Below are positions 25,238 through 33,831 of a stretch of DNA of 59,483 nt, piece by piece. Made by a program: the position numbers and the translations under genes. The stretch's first letter is position 1, and each line of letters starts with the position of its first letter. Source of the DNA: Helicobacter cappadocius (lineage in GTDB: Bacteria; Campylobacterota; Campylobacteria; Campylobacterales; Helicobacteraceae); the NCBI RefSeq assembly GCF_030688855.1, contig NZ_JAUYZK010000011.1, positions 1 through 59,483 of the forward strand. Reading direction: 5' to 3'. A model generated the notes under the pieces. That model was given only the letters and a program-made list of their open reading frames with translations, made no database searches and was not told where the DNA came from.

Positions 25238-26946
25238 TTTGTTTTCTCTTTTTGGATTTTCCCATCTTCATTGTGAGAATGCTTGTGTTCCGCAATTTCT
25301 AAGGCTTTTTTCTTTTCCATCATGCGATTAATAAGAAGTTGTTGAATGATAGAAAAAATATTATTTACAGTCCAATAAAGCACTAATCCCGCAGGGAATG
25401 TAATCAGAAATACGGTAAATACTACAGGTAGCAGTTTGAAAATCTTTGCCTGTGTGGGATCTGCAATAGTGTTAGGAGTAAGCACCTGGTGCATATACAT
25501 TGAGATACCCATTAAAATTGGAAGTACAAAATAAGGATCCATTACCGATAAATCGTGAATCCAAAATATCCATCCGGTGCTTTTAAGCTCAACAGCATTG
25601 TAAAGTACCCGGTAAATAGCAAAAAATACGGGGATCTGCAAAATTAGAGGCAAACATCCACCCATTGGATTGGCACCATTTTTCTTATATAGTTGCATCA
25701 TTTGGGATTGGAGTTTTTGAGGATCGTCTTTGTACTTTGCTTGAAGTTCTTTCATTTTTGGAGCAACTTCTTTGAGTTTTTGCATACTTACCATACCCTT
25801 ATAGCTCAGTGGAAACAATATGATTCGCACTATCAAAGTAAGCAATATGATCGCCCAACCCCAATTTCCAGTGTAACTATGAAGAAAGTTCAGGAGCAAA
25901 AATACAGGTTTTGCAAAAAAGGTAATGATGCCATATTCAACAACATCTGTTAAATTTGGATCAATTTCCTTGAGTTCTTTGTAGTTTTTAGGTCCGATAT
26001 ATCCTTGAAATTCTGCATTTCCATCAAAAGCCACAAAAGGCATAGGATTTTTTGTGCCAATCTCTGAATCAATGATTGCATCAAATCCTTTAGGTGATTT
26101 TGTGAAAAACAAAGAAGTGTAGTATCTATCAACACTAGCAATAAATTTTGCTCCTATGTACTGCTCTGACTTTCCATCTGCCTTTTTGTCTTCAACTTTT
26201 TCTATTTTATCTTCAGCATCTTTAAGAACAACTCCATGAAATGCGTATCCATCAGCATCAGCAACTGGCCTCATACCGCTAGAGATAACATAAGGAATCA
26301 AACGACTTACTTCAATCTTAACATCGTATTGCAAGTTTGGATAGAAAGTGATGATTTTCTTAATAGTTAGATTATTTAGATTTTGCGTTAAAACCAAAGT
26401 TTCAGGGGTATTTTTAAGCTCAATAGAATCTAGTGAAGCCTTGTAGGGTATTTCGAAAGCTTGGTTATTAGTAGCAATATCTGAAAATCTCATTTCCAAA
26501 GGCTTGGGAAGGTCATTACCTAAGAGTGGCAATTTTGTGATAACCTCTTGAGGTTTTTTTGCAAAGCCAAAAAGCCTTTTTATATGGTCAATAAGCCCTT
26601 CTTGTTTTGGAGCGGTGAATTTTTTATCTTTGAGGTAAAATTGTGAAATACGTCCAAGCGAGTCGATATTGATTTCAATTTCTTTGGATTTGATGGTGGC
26701 GATTATTTTGTTCGGATCAAAGGTTGACGTATTTAATGCTTGAGTATTATTAGCTACATCGGGAGTTTTGTTTTTTGCTTGAAGGCTAGAAGGAGCTGGA
26801 TTTGTGGTAAGTGGAGTTGCTATTTCCTGAGTTGTTTTTTCTGGGACTTGAGCTGGTTTTTGAAAATAACTATAAACTACGATAAATAAAAACGAAATAG
26901 CCACTACTAAAATAATTCTCAAATTCGAATTGTTGTTTTGTTTCAC
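25234..26946 (-). CDS. yidC: Membrane protein insertase YidC
   Basis: A 570-residue inner-membrane insertase and foldase. An N-terminal helix (ILVVAISFLFIVVYSYF), a large periplasmic beta-sandwich domain (about 75-340), then five core helices with FFAKPVFLLLNFLHSYTGNW and RIILFPLSYKGMVSMQKLKE, whose hydrophilic-groove Arg is in IVRIILFP. KYKDDPQKLQSQMMQLYKKNG is the cytoplasmic coiled region. The tail is basic. Start overlaps yidD by 4 bases. Confidence 0.96.
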   Translation of the reverse strand: MKQNNNSNLRIILVVAISFLFIVVYSYFQKPAQVPEKTTQEIATPLTTNPAPSSLQAKNKTPDVANNTQALNTSTFDPNKIIATIKSKEIEINIDSLGRISQFYLKDKKFTAPKQEGLIDHIKRLFGFAKKPQEVITKLPLLGNDLPKPLEMRFSDIATNNQAFEIPYKASLDSIELKNTPETLVLTQNLNNLTIKKIITFYPNLQYDVKIEVSRLIPYVISSGMRPVADADGYAFHGVVLKDAEDKIEKVEDKKADGKSEQYIGAKFIASVDRYYTSLFFTKSPKGFDAIIDSEIGTKNPMPFVAFDGNAEFQGYIGPKNYKELKEIDPNLTDVVEYGIITFFAKPVFLLLNFLHSYTGNWGWAIILLTLIVRIILFPLSYKGMVSMQKLKEVAPKMKELQAKYKDDPQKLQSQMMQLYKKNGANPMGGCLPLILQIPVFFAIYRVLYNAVELKSTGWIFWIHDLSVMDPYFVLPILMGISMYMHQVLTPNTIADPTQAKIFKLLPVVFTVFLITFPAGLVLYWTVNNIFSIIQQLLINRMMEKKKALEIAEHKHSHNEDGKIQKEKTK

Positions 26947-27341
26947 CTTTGCACCTCTATAAATGACTTAATAATATAAAATTTGATTTTTTTATTATAT
27001 TTTTCTTGAGTGTAGGGCTCAAGAGGAACAAGCCAAAAATCAAATTTTTGTGGAGATGTAAAATCTCCTTTTAAAAACCAATTCCCGATAGGATAATCAA
27101 TCCCACCCAAAAACAGCTGATTGCATCTAAGTATCCTTAGAAAAACTTTAAAAAATGCAAAAAGAGGATGGTTAAACCTCACACTCCAAAGAGCGTATTC
27201 TGAACAAGTCGGATAATACCGACAGCTTTTTGGTAAAAGTGGAGAAATGTATTTTTGATAAAAAAAAATAAATTTTTCAGAAAAATAAAATCCAAAAGAT
27301 CGGAAAGTCTTTTTTGTCACCGTATTTTGATTTTTTTTCAA
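26943..27341 (-). CDS. yidD: Membrane protein insertion efficiency factor YidD
   Basis: 132 residues containing the YidD core: FYQKYISPLLPKSCRYYPTC, SEYALWSVRFN, GIDYPIG. The three Cys of CRYYPTC and RCNQ are present. The protein has about 25 residues before the core and about 40 after it, so it is longer than the 70-85-residue enterobacterial form. Start is TTG, coupled to the rnpA stop (TTGA) with AGGAG upstream. It assists YidC/Sec insertion at the membrane face. Confidence 0.9.
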   Translation of the reverse strand: MKKNQNTVTKKTFRSFGFYFSEKFIFFYQKYISPLLPKSCRYYPTCSEYALWSVRFNHPLFAFFKVFLRILRCNQLFLGGIDYPIGNWFLKGDFTSPQKFDFWLVPLEPYTQEKYNKKIKFYIIKSFIEVQR

Positions 27342-27718
27342 TTTTTACTCCTGTAAGTAGAAGGAGATGAAGAAAACAATCCCTTCAAACAGGTCAAAAA
27401 ATCCTGTTCCAAAACTTTATAAGAAATTTCAATGATACCATTTTTTGCCACAAAAACCATCGCATAATTTGTCAATATCTGTAGATGACTCCTGCACAAA
27501 GACCTAACTCTACGTTTGATAAGATTTCTTTTGGTTGCTTTGCCGACTTTTTTAGAAACACTAAGACCAAGTAAAAAATCATCTTTATCCTCTCTATTTT
27601 GAAGAATGAGTGATTTGCAGTCAAGTTCCATAAAATAAAGAGTAAAGTATTTAGAGTACCTTCTGGTGCCTTTTTTATACACTAGATCAAATTGTCTTTT
27701 GTTTTTTAGAGAATTCAC
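27338..27718 (-). CDS. rnpA: Ribonuclease P protein component
   Basis: A 126-residue basic protein that pairs with the RnpB RNA in tRNA 5' processing. LKNKRQFDLVYKKGTRRYSK at the N-terminus and SVSKKVGKATKRNLIKRRVR (the RNR motif region) are diagnostic. Start appears to be GTG at 27716-27718. It lies 14 bases after rpmH, the near-universal order, and overlaps yidD. Confidence 0.94.
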   Translation of the reverse strand: MNSLKNKRQFDLVYKKGTRRYSKYFTLYFMELDCKSLILQNREDKDDFLLGLSVSKKVGKATKRNLIKRRVRSLCRSHLQILTNYAMVFVAKNGIIEISYKVLEQDFLTCLKGLFSSSPSTYRSKN

Positions 27719-27732
27719 GCACTTTAACCAAA

Positions 27733-27867
27733 CTAGATAGCAAGTCTTTTGCGTCCTTTTGCTCTTCTAGCACTGATAACCTTTCTGCCATTTTTGGTTT
27801 TCATTCTAACCCTAAAGCCATGCGTTCTTTTTCTTGGGGTGTTGTGCGGTTGATATGTTCGTTTCAT
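27733..27867 (-). CDS. rpmH: 50S ribosomal protein L34
   Basis: A 44-residue gene that is easy to miss. Minus from the ATG at 27865-27867 it reads [20 protein letters not shown], continues through [22 protein letters not shown] and stops with TAG at 27733-27735. This is a full L34. AAGGGA lies upstream of the start. It stands just before rnpA, as in most bacteria. Confidence 0.96.
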   Translation of the reverse strand: MKRTYQPHNTPRKRTHGFRVRMKTKNGRKVISARRAKGRKRLAI

Positions 27868-27948
27868 TTGATATGTCCCTTGAAATAAAATAAAGCTCGT
27901 ATTATATAGTTTTTTACTTAAACAAACTTTGGAAAATCTTGAAGCACT

Positions 27949-28344
27949 TTAATGATTGTTTTTATCTTCAACTAGGATATAAAGCTCCTTGAGGTTATTA
28001 ATTTGCAAAAGATCAAGTATTTTTACAAAGCTATCAAGATTGCTATTTTTATCTCCCTGTAAAACAATCGGAGTATCTTTGGGGTATGAACCGATGGAGG
28101 CTTTAAGATCGTCAAAACTAACTTGTTTGTCATTTATATAATATTTTCCATCATTACTAATAGTGATATTGACTTGTTTTTTTTTCATATCTTCTTGTGT
28201 TCTGGAGGAATTTTCATCGACCTTTGGGATATTGATGGGAAGTTTTGAAGTGGTTACAAAAGAAGCGGTTGTCAAAACAATCACCAAAAGCACGAGCATG
28301 ATATCTATAAAAGGAACCAAATTCATAGAGTCCATTTTTTTCAT
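27949..28344 (-). CDS. exbD: Biopolymer transport protein ExbD
   Basis: 131 residues. One transmembrane helix near the N-terminus (PFIDIMLVLLVIVLTTASF) contains the essential Asp, followed by a periplasmic domain (KYYINDKQVSFDDLKASIG, VLQGDKNSNLDSFVKILDLL). Energises TonB-dependent outer-membrane uptake with ExbB and uses the proton motive force. It lies 10 bases after exbB; tonB is not adjacent. Confidence 0.92.
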   Translation of the reverse strand: MKKMDSMNLVPFIDIMLVLLVIVLTTASFVTTSKLPINIPKVDENSSRTQEDMKKKQVNITISNDGKYYINDKQVSFDDLKASIGSYPKDTPIVLQGDKNSNLDSFVKILDLLQINNLKELYILVEDKNNH

Positions 28345-28354
28345 TTTTGTTTCC

Positions 28355-28816
28355 TTATGAATTTGTATCCAAACGTTTGGGCGAATTTTTTGTCTGTTTG
28401 GGTGGATTGTGATAAATATCCCATTTTGTAATAATAATTTCGCTTTTTCGCACCAACATATTATAGATTACAATTGAAGGAATTGCTACAATAAGACCCA
28501 TCCCAGTTGCCTTTAGTGCTAGAGCAAGTCCTACCATAATGCCCTTTGTATCTACAAATGAATTTGAGCCTATGTCTATAAAGGTAATCATAATCCCTGC
28601 TACCGTTCCCAAAAGACCTACGTATGGAGCATTTGACCCGATAGTTGCAATGAGAGTTAATCTTCTGTGCAAATCAAGCTCGAGCTCTCTTTTATCTAAA
28701 TAATCATCCACTCTTACAGTAGCGTAAAACCAAACCCTCTCAATCCCTATTGCAATTACAATGATGGATAAAAATCCCAAAAAAATCAATACTCCATAAT
28801 CAAGCCACTCTTTCAT
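28355..28816 (-). CDS. exbB: Biopolymer transport protein ExbB (MotA/TolQ/ExbB family)
   Basis: 153 residues with three transmembrane helices. First helix VLIFLGFLSIIVIAIGIERV; the conserved pair of helices carries NAPYVGLLGTVAGIMITF and GLALALKATGMGLIVAIPSI, which hold the proton-path Thr/Gly residues of the family. The short version of ExbB is usual in Helicobacter. It starts 2 bases after smpB in the same operon. Confidence 0.93.
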   Translation of the reverse strand: MKEWLDYGVLIFLGFLSIIVIAIGIERVWFYATVRVDDYLDKRELELDLHRRLTLIATIGSNAPYVGLLGTVAGIMITFIDIGSNSFVDTKGIMVGLALALKATGMGLIVAIPSIVIYNMLVRKSEIIITKWDIYHNPPKQTKNSPKRLDTNS

Positions 28817-28818
28817 TG

Positions 28819-29274
28819 CTAACCTTTGTAATAATTTTTGAAACTTGCTAATGCTTCTTTATCAAGTATTTTTTTCTTGATACTCTCGCGTTTATCATGA
28901 AGGTTTTTACCTTTGACAAGAGCGATTTCAACTTTTGCTTTGTTCTTATGGTTAAAGTAAATCTTCAAAGGCACGATGCTAAGACCTTGCAAACTCACTT
29001 GACCAAAAAGCTTGTCAATTTGTTTTTTGTGCAAGAGGAGCTTTCTGTCGCGTTTTTCATTGGGCTTGTAGTACGGATTTGTTGTATCTAAGTATGAAAT
29101 ATGCATCCCAAATAAAAATGCTTCAGCCTTGATGATTTTAACAAAACTATCCTTCAAATTAACTCTAGCTTTACGCAGGGCTTTTACCTCTGAACCAAAC
29201 AAAGAAATACCTGCTTCTAATTGCTCTAAAATCTCATAATCAAAAAAAGCTTTTTTATTTCTTGCCACTATCAC
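28819..29274 (-). CDS. smpB: SsrA-binding protein SmpB
   Basis: A 151-residue partner of tmRNA in ribosome rescue. [38 protein letters not shown], the [10 protein letters not shown] segment, and the basic C-terminal tail [20 protein letters not shown] are diagnostic. It overlaps ispE by 4 bases. The tmRNA gene itself was not found in the window. Confidence 0.95.
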   Translation of the reverse strand: MIVARNKKAFFDYEILEQLEAGISLFGSEVKALRKARVNLKDSFVKIIKAEAFLFGMHISYLDTTNPYYKPNEKRDRKLLLHKKQIDKLFGQVSLQGLSIVPLKIYFNHKNKAKVEIALVKGKNLHDKRESIKKKILDKEALASFKNYYKG

Positions 29275-30050
29275 TTTTTATCCTTCAATCTAAAAAAACT
29301 ACTTCCGCTACCACTGAAATGCCATTGTTTGCCTAAATCTTTTTGTATTTCATCAAGTTCTGGATATGTATTTATAGCAGGTATGAGCAAATCATTGAGC
29401 TCTTTGCGTTCATATAAAGATAAGATTTTTTCAGTGCAGTTGTGCTGGAGGGTTTTTAACAAATCGGGTTTTTGATTTTGAATATTTTTATCATACTCTA
29501 AATATACCTTTTTGGTATCACAAAAAATATCAGGAGTAAAGATTTCAAATGTATGCTCATCTTCCCTAAATTCCTCAATAATCTCGCCAATTCCCGAAAC
29601 ATTTGCACTTTTATATTTGCTAGTAAAAAAACTTACATCAGAGCCTATCTTTGATCCTATATATTGCAATTCTTTTTGGGTGAGACCAAAATCAAACAAT
29701 TCATTGATCTTGATTAGACATATTCCTGCATCGGCACTTCCACCACCTAATCCTGCCCCTTTTGGAATTTTTTTTTCTACCTCAATATGCAAACATTCAA
29801 GTGCAGAGGATTTGATGTTTTTAAACTCAAGATAGTTTTTGAGTTCAATGATACTACGATAAATCAGATTCTCTTCCATTTTGCATCCAAAATCACCTTT
29901 AAGGGAAAAGTTTTTTGATGATTTGATTTCGATGATGTCTTTTAAATTTCCAATAGCCAATACAAAACGCGATGAAATTGTATGATATGCACCTTGAAAA
30001 CCTATGATTTTTAAAAAAATATTTATTTTTGGAAATACATCAAAAATCAA
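29271..30050 (-). CDS. ispE: 4-diphosphocytidyl-2-C-methyl-D-erythritol kinase
   Basis: 259 residues, a GHMP kinase of the MEP isoprenoid pathway. [12 protein letters not shown] at the N-terminus has the conserved Lys/Asn; the ATP loop is [28 protein letters not shown] near the C-terminus is motif III. The start must be the TTG at 30048-30050, since the csrA stop lies in the same frame just upstream. The operon position between csrA and smpB matches H. pylori. Confidence 0.93.
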   Translation of the reverse strand: MIFDVFPKINIFLKIIGFQGAYHTISSRFVLAIGNLKDIIEIKSSKNFSLKGDFGCKMEENLIYRSIIELKNYLEFKNIKSSALECLHIEVEKKIPKGAGLGGGSADAGICLIKINELFDFGLTQKELQYIGSKIGSDVSFFTSKYKSANVSGIGEIIEEFREDEHTFEIFTPDIFCDTKKVYLEYDKNIQNQKPDLLKTLQHNCTEKILSLYERKELNDLLIPAINTYPELDEIQKDLGKQWHFSGSGSSFFRLKDKK

Positions 30051-30059
30051 TTTTTCTTC

Positions 30060-30290
30060 TCAATGTTTGATGTGTTTGCCGATGTTGTTGAGGGCTTCAT
30101 CAGTAATATCGACAGAGGCTTTTTTGTTTTCTGAAGCAACTGCTTCTTTTAATTCTGATCGAAGAATGAGGGTATTTGGCGGAGCTTCAAATCCCAATTT
30201 TACACTTCCTCGATCAATGGATATGATCTTGATGGCAATATTATCGCCAATCACAATACTTTCATCAGGCTTTCTTGATAAAATCAACAT
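30060..30290 (-). CDS. csrA: Carbon storage regulator CsrA
   Basis: 76 residues, an RNA-binding post-transcriptional regulator. [20 protein letters not shown] and [15 protein letters not shown] carry the RNA-contact residues, including the Arg in the LSRK loop. In Campylobacter and Helicobacter it controls motility and stress genes by binding GGA sites in leaders. It overlaps the 3' end of truB by 26 bases, so it is coupled to it. A longer C-terminal tail than E. coli CsrA is usual here. Confidence 0.95.
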   Translation of the reverse strand: MLILSRKPDESIVIGDNIAIKIISIDRGSVKLGFEAPPNTLILRSELKEAVASENKKASVDITDEALNNIGKHIKH

Positions 30291-31113
30291 TTTTATTCAT
30301 CCTATTTAATAGATAACGAATGTTTCCATCTTCTTTTATTTCAATTATAGAGAAAAAATCCTCAAAATTGGCTATATATATCCCATTTTTTTGACTTTCT
30401 AAAGAAAACTTCCTTCCTAGCCATAAATTTTCTCTTACCTGTGCATCAAAATTCGAGATAATAGGATATTTTAAGACTTTTAAGGGATTGACAAAATATG
30501 TTTCTCCAACCCTTGCTCTCATATTTCCTTCACTAATGCGTTCTAACGATGAAAGAGTCCCATCTACTTCTAATTTTTTTGCTATTATTTCGCCAATACT
30601 CCGAACATATGTTCCTTCAGAAACACTAACACGAAAACTCACATATGGATGATTGTAGCACAAAAATTCTATTTCAAAAATCTCCATGACACTAGCAGTA
30701 GGTTTTACAACGATTCCTGCACGGGCAAGTTCATAAGATCTTCTGCCATTGATTTTTTTGGCACTATATTGAGGAGGAATATAGGAAATCTTTCCTTTTA
30801 GAGAAAGTAAGATATCTTTGATTTTTTCTTCTTCAAAACTTTTGACCTCTGAGATATTAATGATATTTTCCATATCCAAACTCAAGCTTTTTGCCCCTAG
30901 CCACAAAGTTGCTTCATACACTTTTGGGTTTTTTTCAATGAAGGGAAAAAGTTTTGTATAACTTCCAAACCCAACTATTAAACAACCTCTAGCAAATGGA
31001 TCAAGAGTTCCAGAATACCCAGCTTTTTTCATATTGTATTTTTTTTTGAGTCTGTTCAGAAAAAAATTACTTGAGATTTGTGAGGGTTTGTAACTAACTA
31101 TCAGGGCATCCAA
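30265..31113 (-). CDS. truB: tRNA pseudouridine(55) synthase TruB
   Basis: 282 residues. [22 protein letters not shown] contains the catalytic Asp; [15 protein letters not shown] and [12 protein letters not shown] are the other motifs. The catalytic core is complete, with a shorter tail than the enterobacterial form. It is the first gene of the 31.1-22.1 kb minus-strand operon, facing cetB across a 90-base gap that must hold both promoters. Confidence 0.93.
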   Translation of the reverse strand: MDALIVSYKPSQISSNFFLNRLKKKYNMKKAGYSGTLDPFARGCLIVGFGSYTKLFPFIEKNPKVYEATLWLGAKSLSLDMENIINISEVKSFEEEKIKDILLSLKGKISYIPPQYSAKKINGRRSYELARAGIVVKPTASVMEIFEIEFLCYNHPYVSFRVSVSEGTYVRSIGEIIAKKLEVDGTLSSLERISEGNMRARVGETYFVNPLKVLKYPIISNFDAQVRENLWLGRKFSLESQKNGIYIANFEDFFSIIEIKEDGNIRYLLNRMNKNVDFIKKA

Positions 31114-31203
31114 AGTATTGTCCTTTTTTGAATTTTTGTATTTAATAATATTTTTATATTAATAATGAAATAATCAGAGCAAAGTAATCATTAGGAGGTT
31201 ATT

Positions 31204-31704
31204 TTGGAAAAAGAACTTATTTTAACTCCTGGAACTCTCATCACTTCAAAAACAGATTTGAAGGGGAAAATTACCTATTGCAATAAAGATTTTTTACGAT
31301 ATGCTCTTTATGAAGAAGAAGAACTTTTAAATAAACCTCATAATATCATCAGGCATCCTGATATGCCAAAGGCAGTTTTTAAACTTTTGTGGGATTATAT
31401 CCAAAATGGAAAAGAGATTTTTGCTTTTGTAAAAAATAGAAATAAATACGGAGATTTCTATTGGGTGTTTGCTAATATTACTCCTAGCTACAATGCAAGT
31501 GATGAAATCATTGGTTATTACTCTGTGCGTAGAAAACCAAATCCAAAGGCTATTGAACAGATTTCTGATATTTATGCACAAATGATTCAAATTGAAAAAA
31601 CAGATGGAATAAGTGGAGGGGTGAGTATGGTTGAGGAACTTTGTAAAAATCTAGGTAAAAGCTATAATCAGATTGTTTTTGAAATGCAGAAGGATTTAAA
31701 ATGA
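31204..31704 (+). CDS. cetB: PAS-domain energy-taxis protein CetB
   Basis: 166 residues: one Aer-type PAS domain with no membrane segment. TSKTDLKGKITYCNKDFLRY, LLNKPHNIIRHPDMPKAVFK, KNRNKYGDFYWVFANITPSY and IIGYYSVRRKPNP match FAD-binding PAS domains of Aer and Campylobacter CetB. TTG start after a strong AGGAGG (31193-31198). It overlaps the transducer gene as ATGA, so the pair forms a bipartite Aer-like receptor: CetB senses redox and CetA signals. Confidence 0.85.
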   Translation: MEKELILTPGTLITSKTDLKGKITYCNKDFLRYALYEEEELLNKPHNIIRHPDMPKAVFKLLWDYIQNGKEIFAFVKNRNKYGDFYWVFANITPSYNASDEIIGYYSVRRKPNPKAIEQISDIYAQMIQIEKTDGISGGVSMVEELCKNLGKSYNQIVFEMQKDLK

Positions 31705-33098
31705 ACTCAAAGCTTTTTATTGTGAGTATATTTGTTTCTGTGATTGGTTTATTTTTGAATATTATTTTCAACCCTTTTTCGGTTTTTGGTGTTGCTTTGA
31801 GTATAATTTTTATAATCCTCATAGCTATTGGGATATTTTCCTTGTATGTAAAAAATACAACTCAAAATATCATCAATAAAATCTTAAAAATGTCTCAATC
31901 TCTAAAAGAAGGAGATTTTGAAGCTCGTATTATTTTGCCCAAAGGACATAGAGAACTTGTAGAGATTTCTAATAATATCAATGATCTTACCGATCATCTT
32001 GAGGCGTTCTTACGTGAAATAAAAACCTCTATAAAAACATCTTCGCAAAATGAATTTTATCGAAAAGGAATTTCAGAAGGTCTAAAAGGAACATTGAGTT
32101 CGAACATAGAGAGCATGAATGAAGTTCTTAAAAATATAGAAAAAAATTCCAAAGAGAATATAAAAAATGCTCTTTCAAAGTCTTTGATGGGCTTAAATTT
32201 GGGATCTCAAAACAAAAATTTGACACAGATTTCAGATGAACTTGGAAACGATATAAATTTGATGCAAGATGTCCATAAACGGATTGAAAGCATTAAAACT
32301 CTTTCTTCAGCGAGTAAAAATGATGTTGAAGCAATCACTGATTCTATAAATAATCTGATGGCTTTGATGGATAGAAGTAACTCTGCTATCTCTGGTTTTG
32401 CACAAAAATCGCAAGATATTGGCAATGTTATTGAGTTGATTGTAGATATTGCAACCCAAACCAATCTTTTAGCTTTGAACGCAAATATAGAAGCTGCTAG
32501 GGCAGGGGAAAATGGAAAGGGATTTGCAGTGGTTGCTGATGAAGTTAGAAAATTAGCAGAAAAAACACAAAAAGCAACCAATGAAATTTCCATTGCTATT
32601 CAGACGATGCAACAAGAAGTTGATAGCATTCAAACAAGTGCCGAAGAAGTTCATCAAATAGCAAGTAGCTCCCAAGAAAAAATTACAGATTTCAATGTTG
32701 TTTTTGATAATATGGAGCAAAGTAGTAATGAACTTGCTAATGTGTTTGTTGATCTTTCAAAATACCTTTTCTTAAGCATTGCCAAATTAGATCATATTCT
32801 ATATAAATCTCATATTTATTTAAGTTTGAACCATCAATCCCAAACTCAAAATTTTGACATCAATCCTATTTCTCCACTTCTTGATAAAACAGATACAAAA
32901 GAATTACTAAATGATTTTGCATCTCCTGAAGAACTTGAGGAAATCAAGGCTGAATTAACCAAACATTCAAAAAATGCCATCTCAGCTATTGATAAGGAAA
33001 TCACCTCTTTGGTATCTGAACATATTCTTTCAGATGTTCAGATATTAGAGGAAGAAAGTAAGATATTGTTTGAAAAACTTAAAGTTAGAAATTCTTAA
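31701..33098 (+). CDS. cetA: Methyl-accepting chemotaxis protein CetA (energy-taxis transducer)
   Basis: 465 residues. Two close transmembrane helices (about 5-50) with almost no periplasmic loop, a HAMP domain (SQSLKEGDFEARIIL), then the signalling domain with hairpin tip IATQTNLLALNANIEAARAGENGKG. Lack of a sensor domain fits a transducer that takes input from CetB. After the signalling domain, KLDHILYKSHIYLSL resembles the first motif of a CZB zinc-binding domain, but the later motifs are degenerate. Gene order is cetB-cetA. The 3' end overlaps the convergent rdgB by 14 bases. Confidence 0.87.
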   Translation: MNSKLFIVSIFVSVIGLFLNIIFNPFSVFGVALSIIFIILIAIGIFSLYVKNTTQNIINKILKMSQSLKEGDFEARIILPKGHRELVEISNNINDLTDHLEAFLREIKTSIKTSSQNEFYRKGISEGLKGTLSSNIESMNEVLKNIEKNSKENIKNALSKSLMGLNLGSQNKNLTQISDELGNDINLMQDVHKRIESIKTLSSASKNDVEAITDSINNLMALMDRSNSAISGFAQKSQDIGNVIELIVDIATQTNLLALNANIEAARAGENGKGFAVVADEVRKLAEKTQKATNEISIAIQTMQQEVDSIQTSAEEVHQIASSSQEKITDFNVVFDNMEQSSNELANVFVDLSKYLFLSIAKLDHILYKSHIYLSLNHQSQTQNFDINPISPLLDKTDTKELLNDFASPEELEEIKAELTKHSKNAISAIDKEITSLVSEHILSDVQILEEESKILFEKLKVRNS

Positions 33099-33729
33099 GA
33101 TCTTGATTTGAAAGAAAGTCATTTATTTTTTCCAAAGCTTTTTTTCTGTGAGAGATTTTATTTTTTTCTTTGGCTTGTAATTCTCCTAAAGTTTGTGAAT
33201 ATCCTTGTGGAATAAATATTGGATCATAGCCAAATCCATTTTTTCCTCTAGGAGAATTGATTACATCTCCTTGCAATTCGCCTCTTGTAACAAACTCGAG
33301 ATTATTTCCATTGATTCTTCCAACAATAGCCACAGATGCTATAAATTTAGCTTTTGAGCTTTGCAGGGATTTTTCTTTCATTTGTTTGATAATACAGGCT
33401 ATATTCGCATCATCAGAAGAATTTTTCATTATCCCCAATTTTATATTTGCATATCTTGCACTATAGATTCCTGGTTCTCCATTAAGATCATCTATACACA
33501 AACCACTATCATCTGCCATCGTTAGGAAGTTTTGCATATAAGGTAGAGTTTCAAATAAAGCCTTTGCTTTAATCAGTGCATTTCCCTCGAAACTATCCGC
33601 GTTTTCCTGCACTTCCAAATGCTCAAATTTTAATCTATCAGTGATGATTTCGTAATCCTTGAAGATTTCTTGAATTTCTCTAATTTTACCTTGATTTGAA
33701 CTTGCTATAAAAATTTTTGTTTTTTGCAT
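33085..33729 (-). CDS. rdgB: Non-canonical purine NTP pyrophosphatase RdgB/HAM1
   Basis: 214 residues. Removes ITP, dITP and XTP from the nucleotide pool. IASSNQGKIREIQEIF, TMADDSGLCIDDLNGEPGIYSARY, RGKNGFGYDPIFIP and KNKISHRKKALEK are the conserved motifs. ATG start. Normal length. Divergent from the MFS gene and convergent with cetA. Confidence 0.94.
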   Translation of the reverse strand: MQKTKIFIASSNQGKIREIQEIFKDYEIITDRLKFEHLEVQENADSFEGNALIKAKALFETLPYMQNFLTMADDSGLCIDDLNGEPGIYSARYANIKLGIMKNSSDDANIACIIKQMKEKSLQSSKAKFIASVAIVGRINGNNLEFVTRGELQGDVINSPRGKNGFGYDPIFIPQGYSQTLGELQAKEKNKISHRKKALEKINDFLSNQDLKNF

Positions 33730-33789
33730 TTATCACTCTTTTATAATTTTCTTTTAAAACCCTCAAAATATTCATAAACTTTTTTGGGC

Positions 33790-33795
33790 TATAAT
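33790..33795 (+). promoter_or_regulatory. -10 element of the MFS-ttcA operon
   Basis: A perfect TATAAT at 33790-33795 lies about 37 bases before the ATG at 33832. It overlaps an in-frame TTG at 33784, which argues against that upstream start. Confidence 0.6.
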
Positions 33796-33831
33796 CATAT
33801 CAAAATAAACCCCATCTTCAAGGTCCGTATT

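Noticed and set aside
33784-33831. TTG start 16 codons upstream for the MFS gene
   Set aside because: It precedes and overlaps a perfect TATAAT; the ATG at 33832 gives the normal N-terminus.
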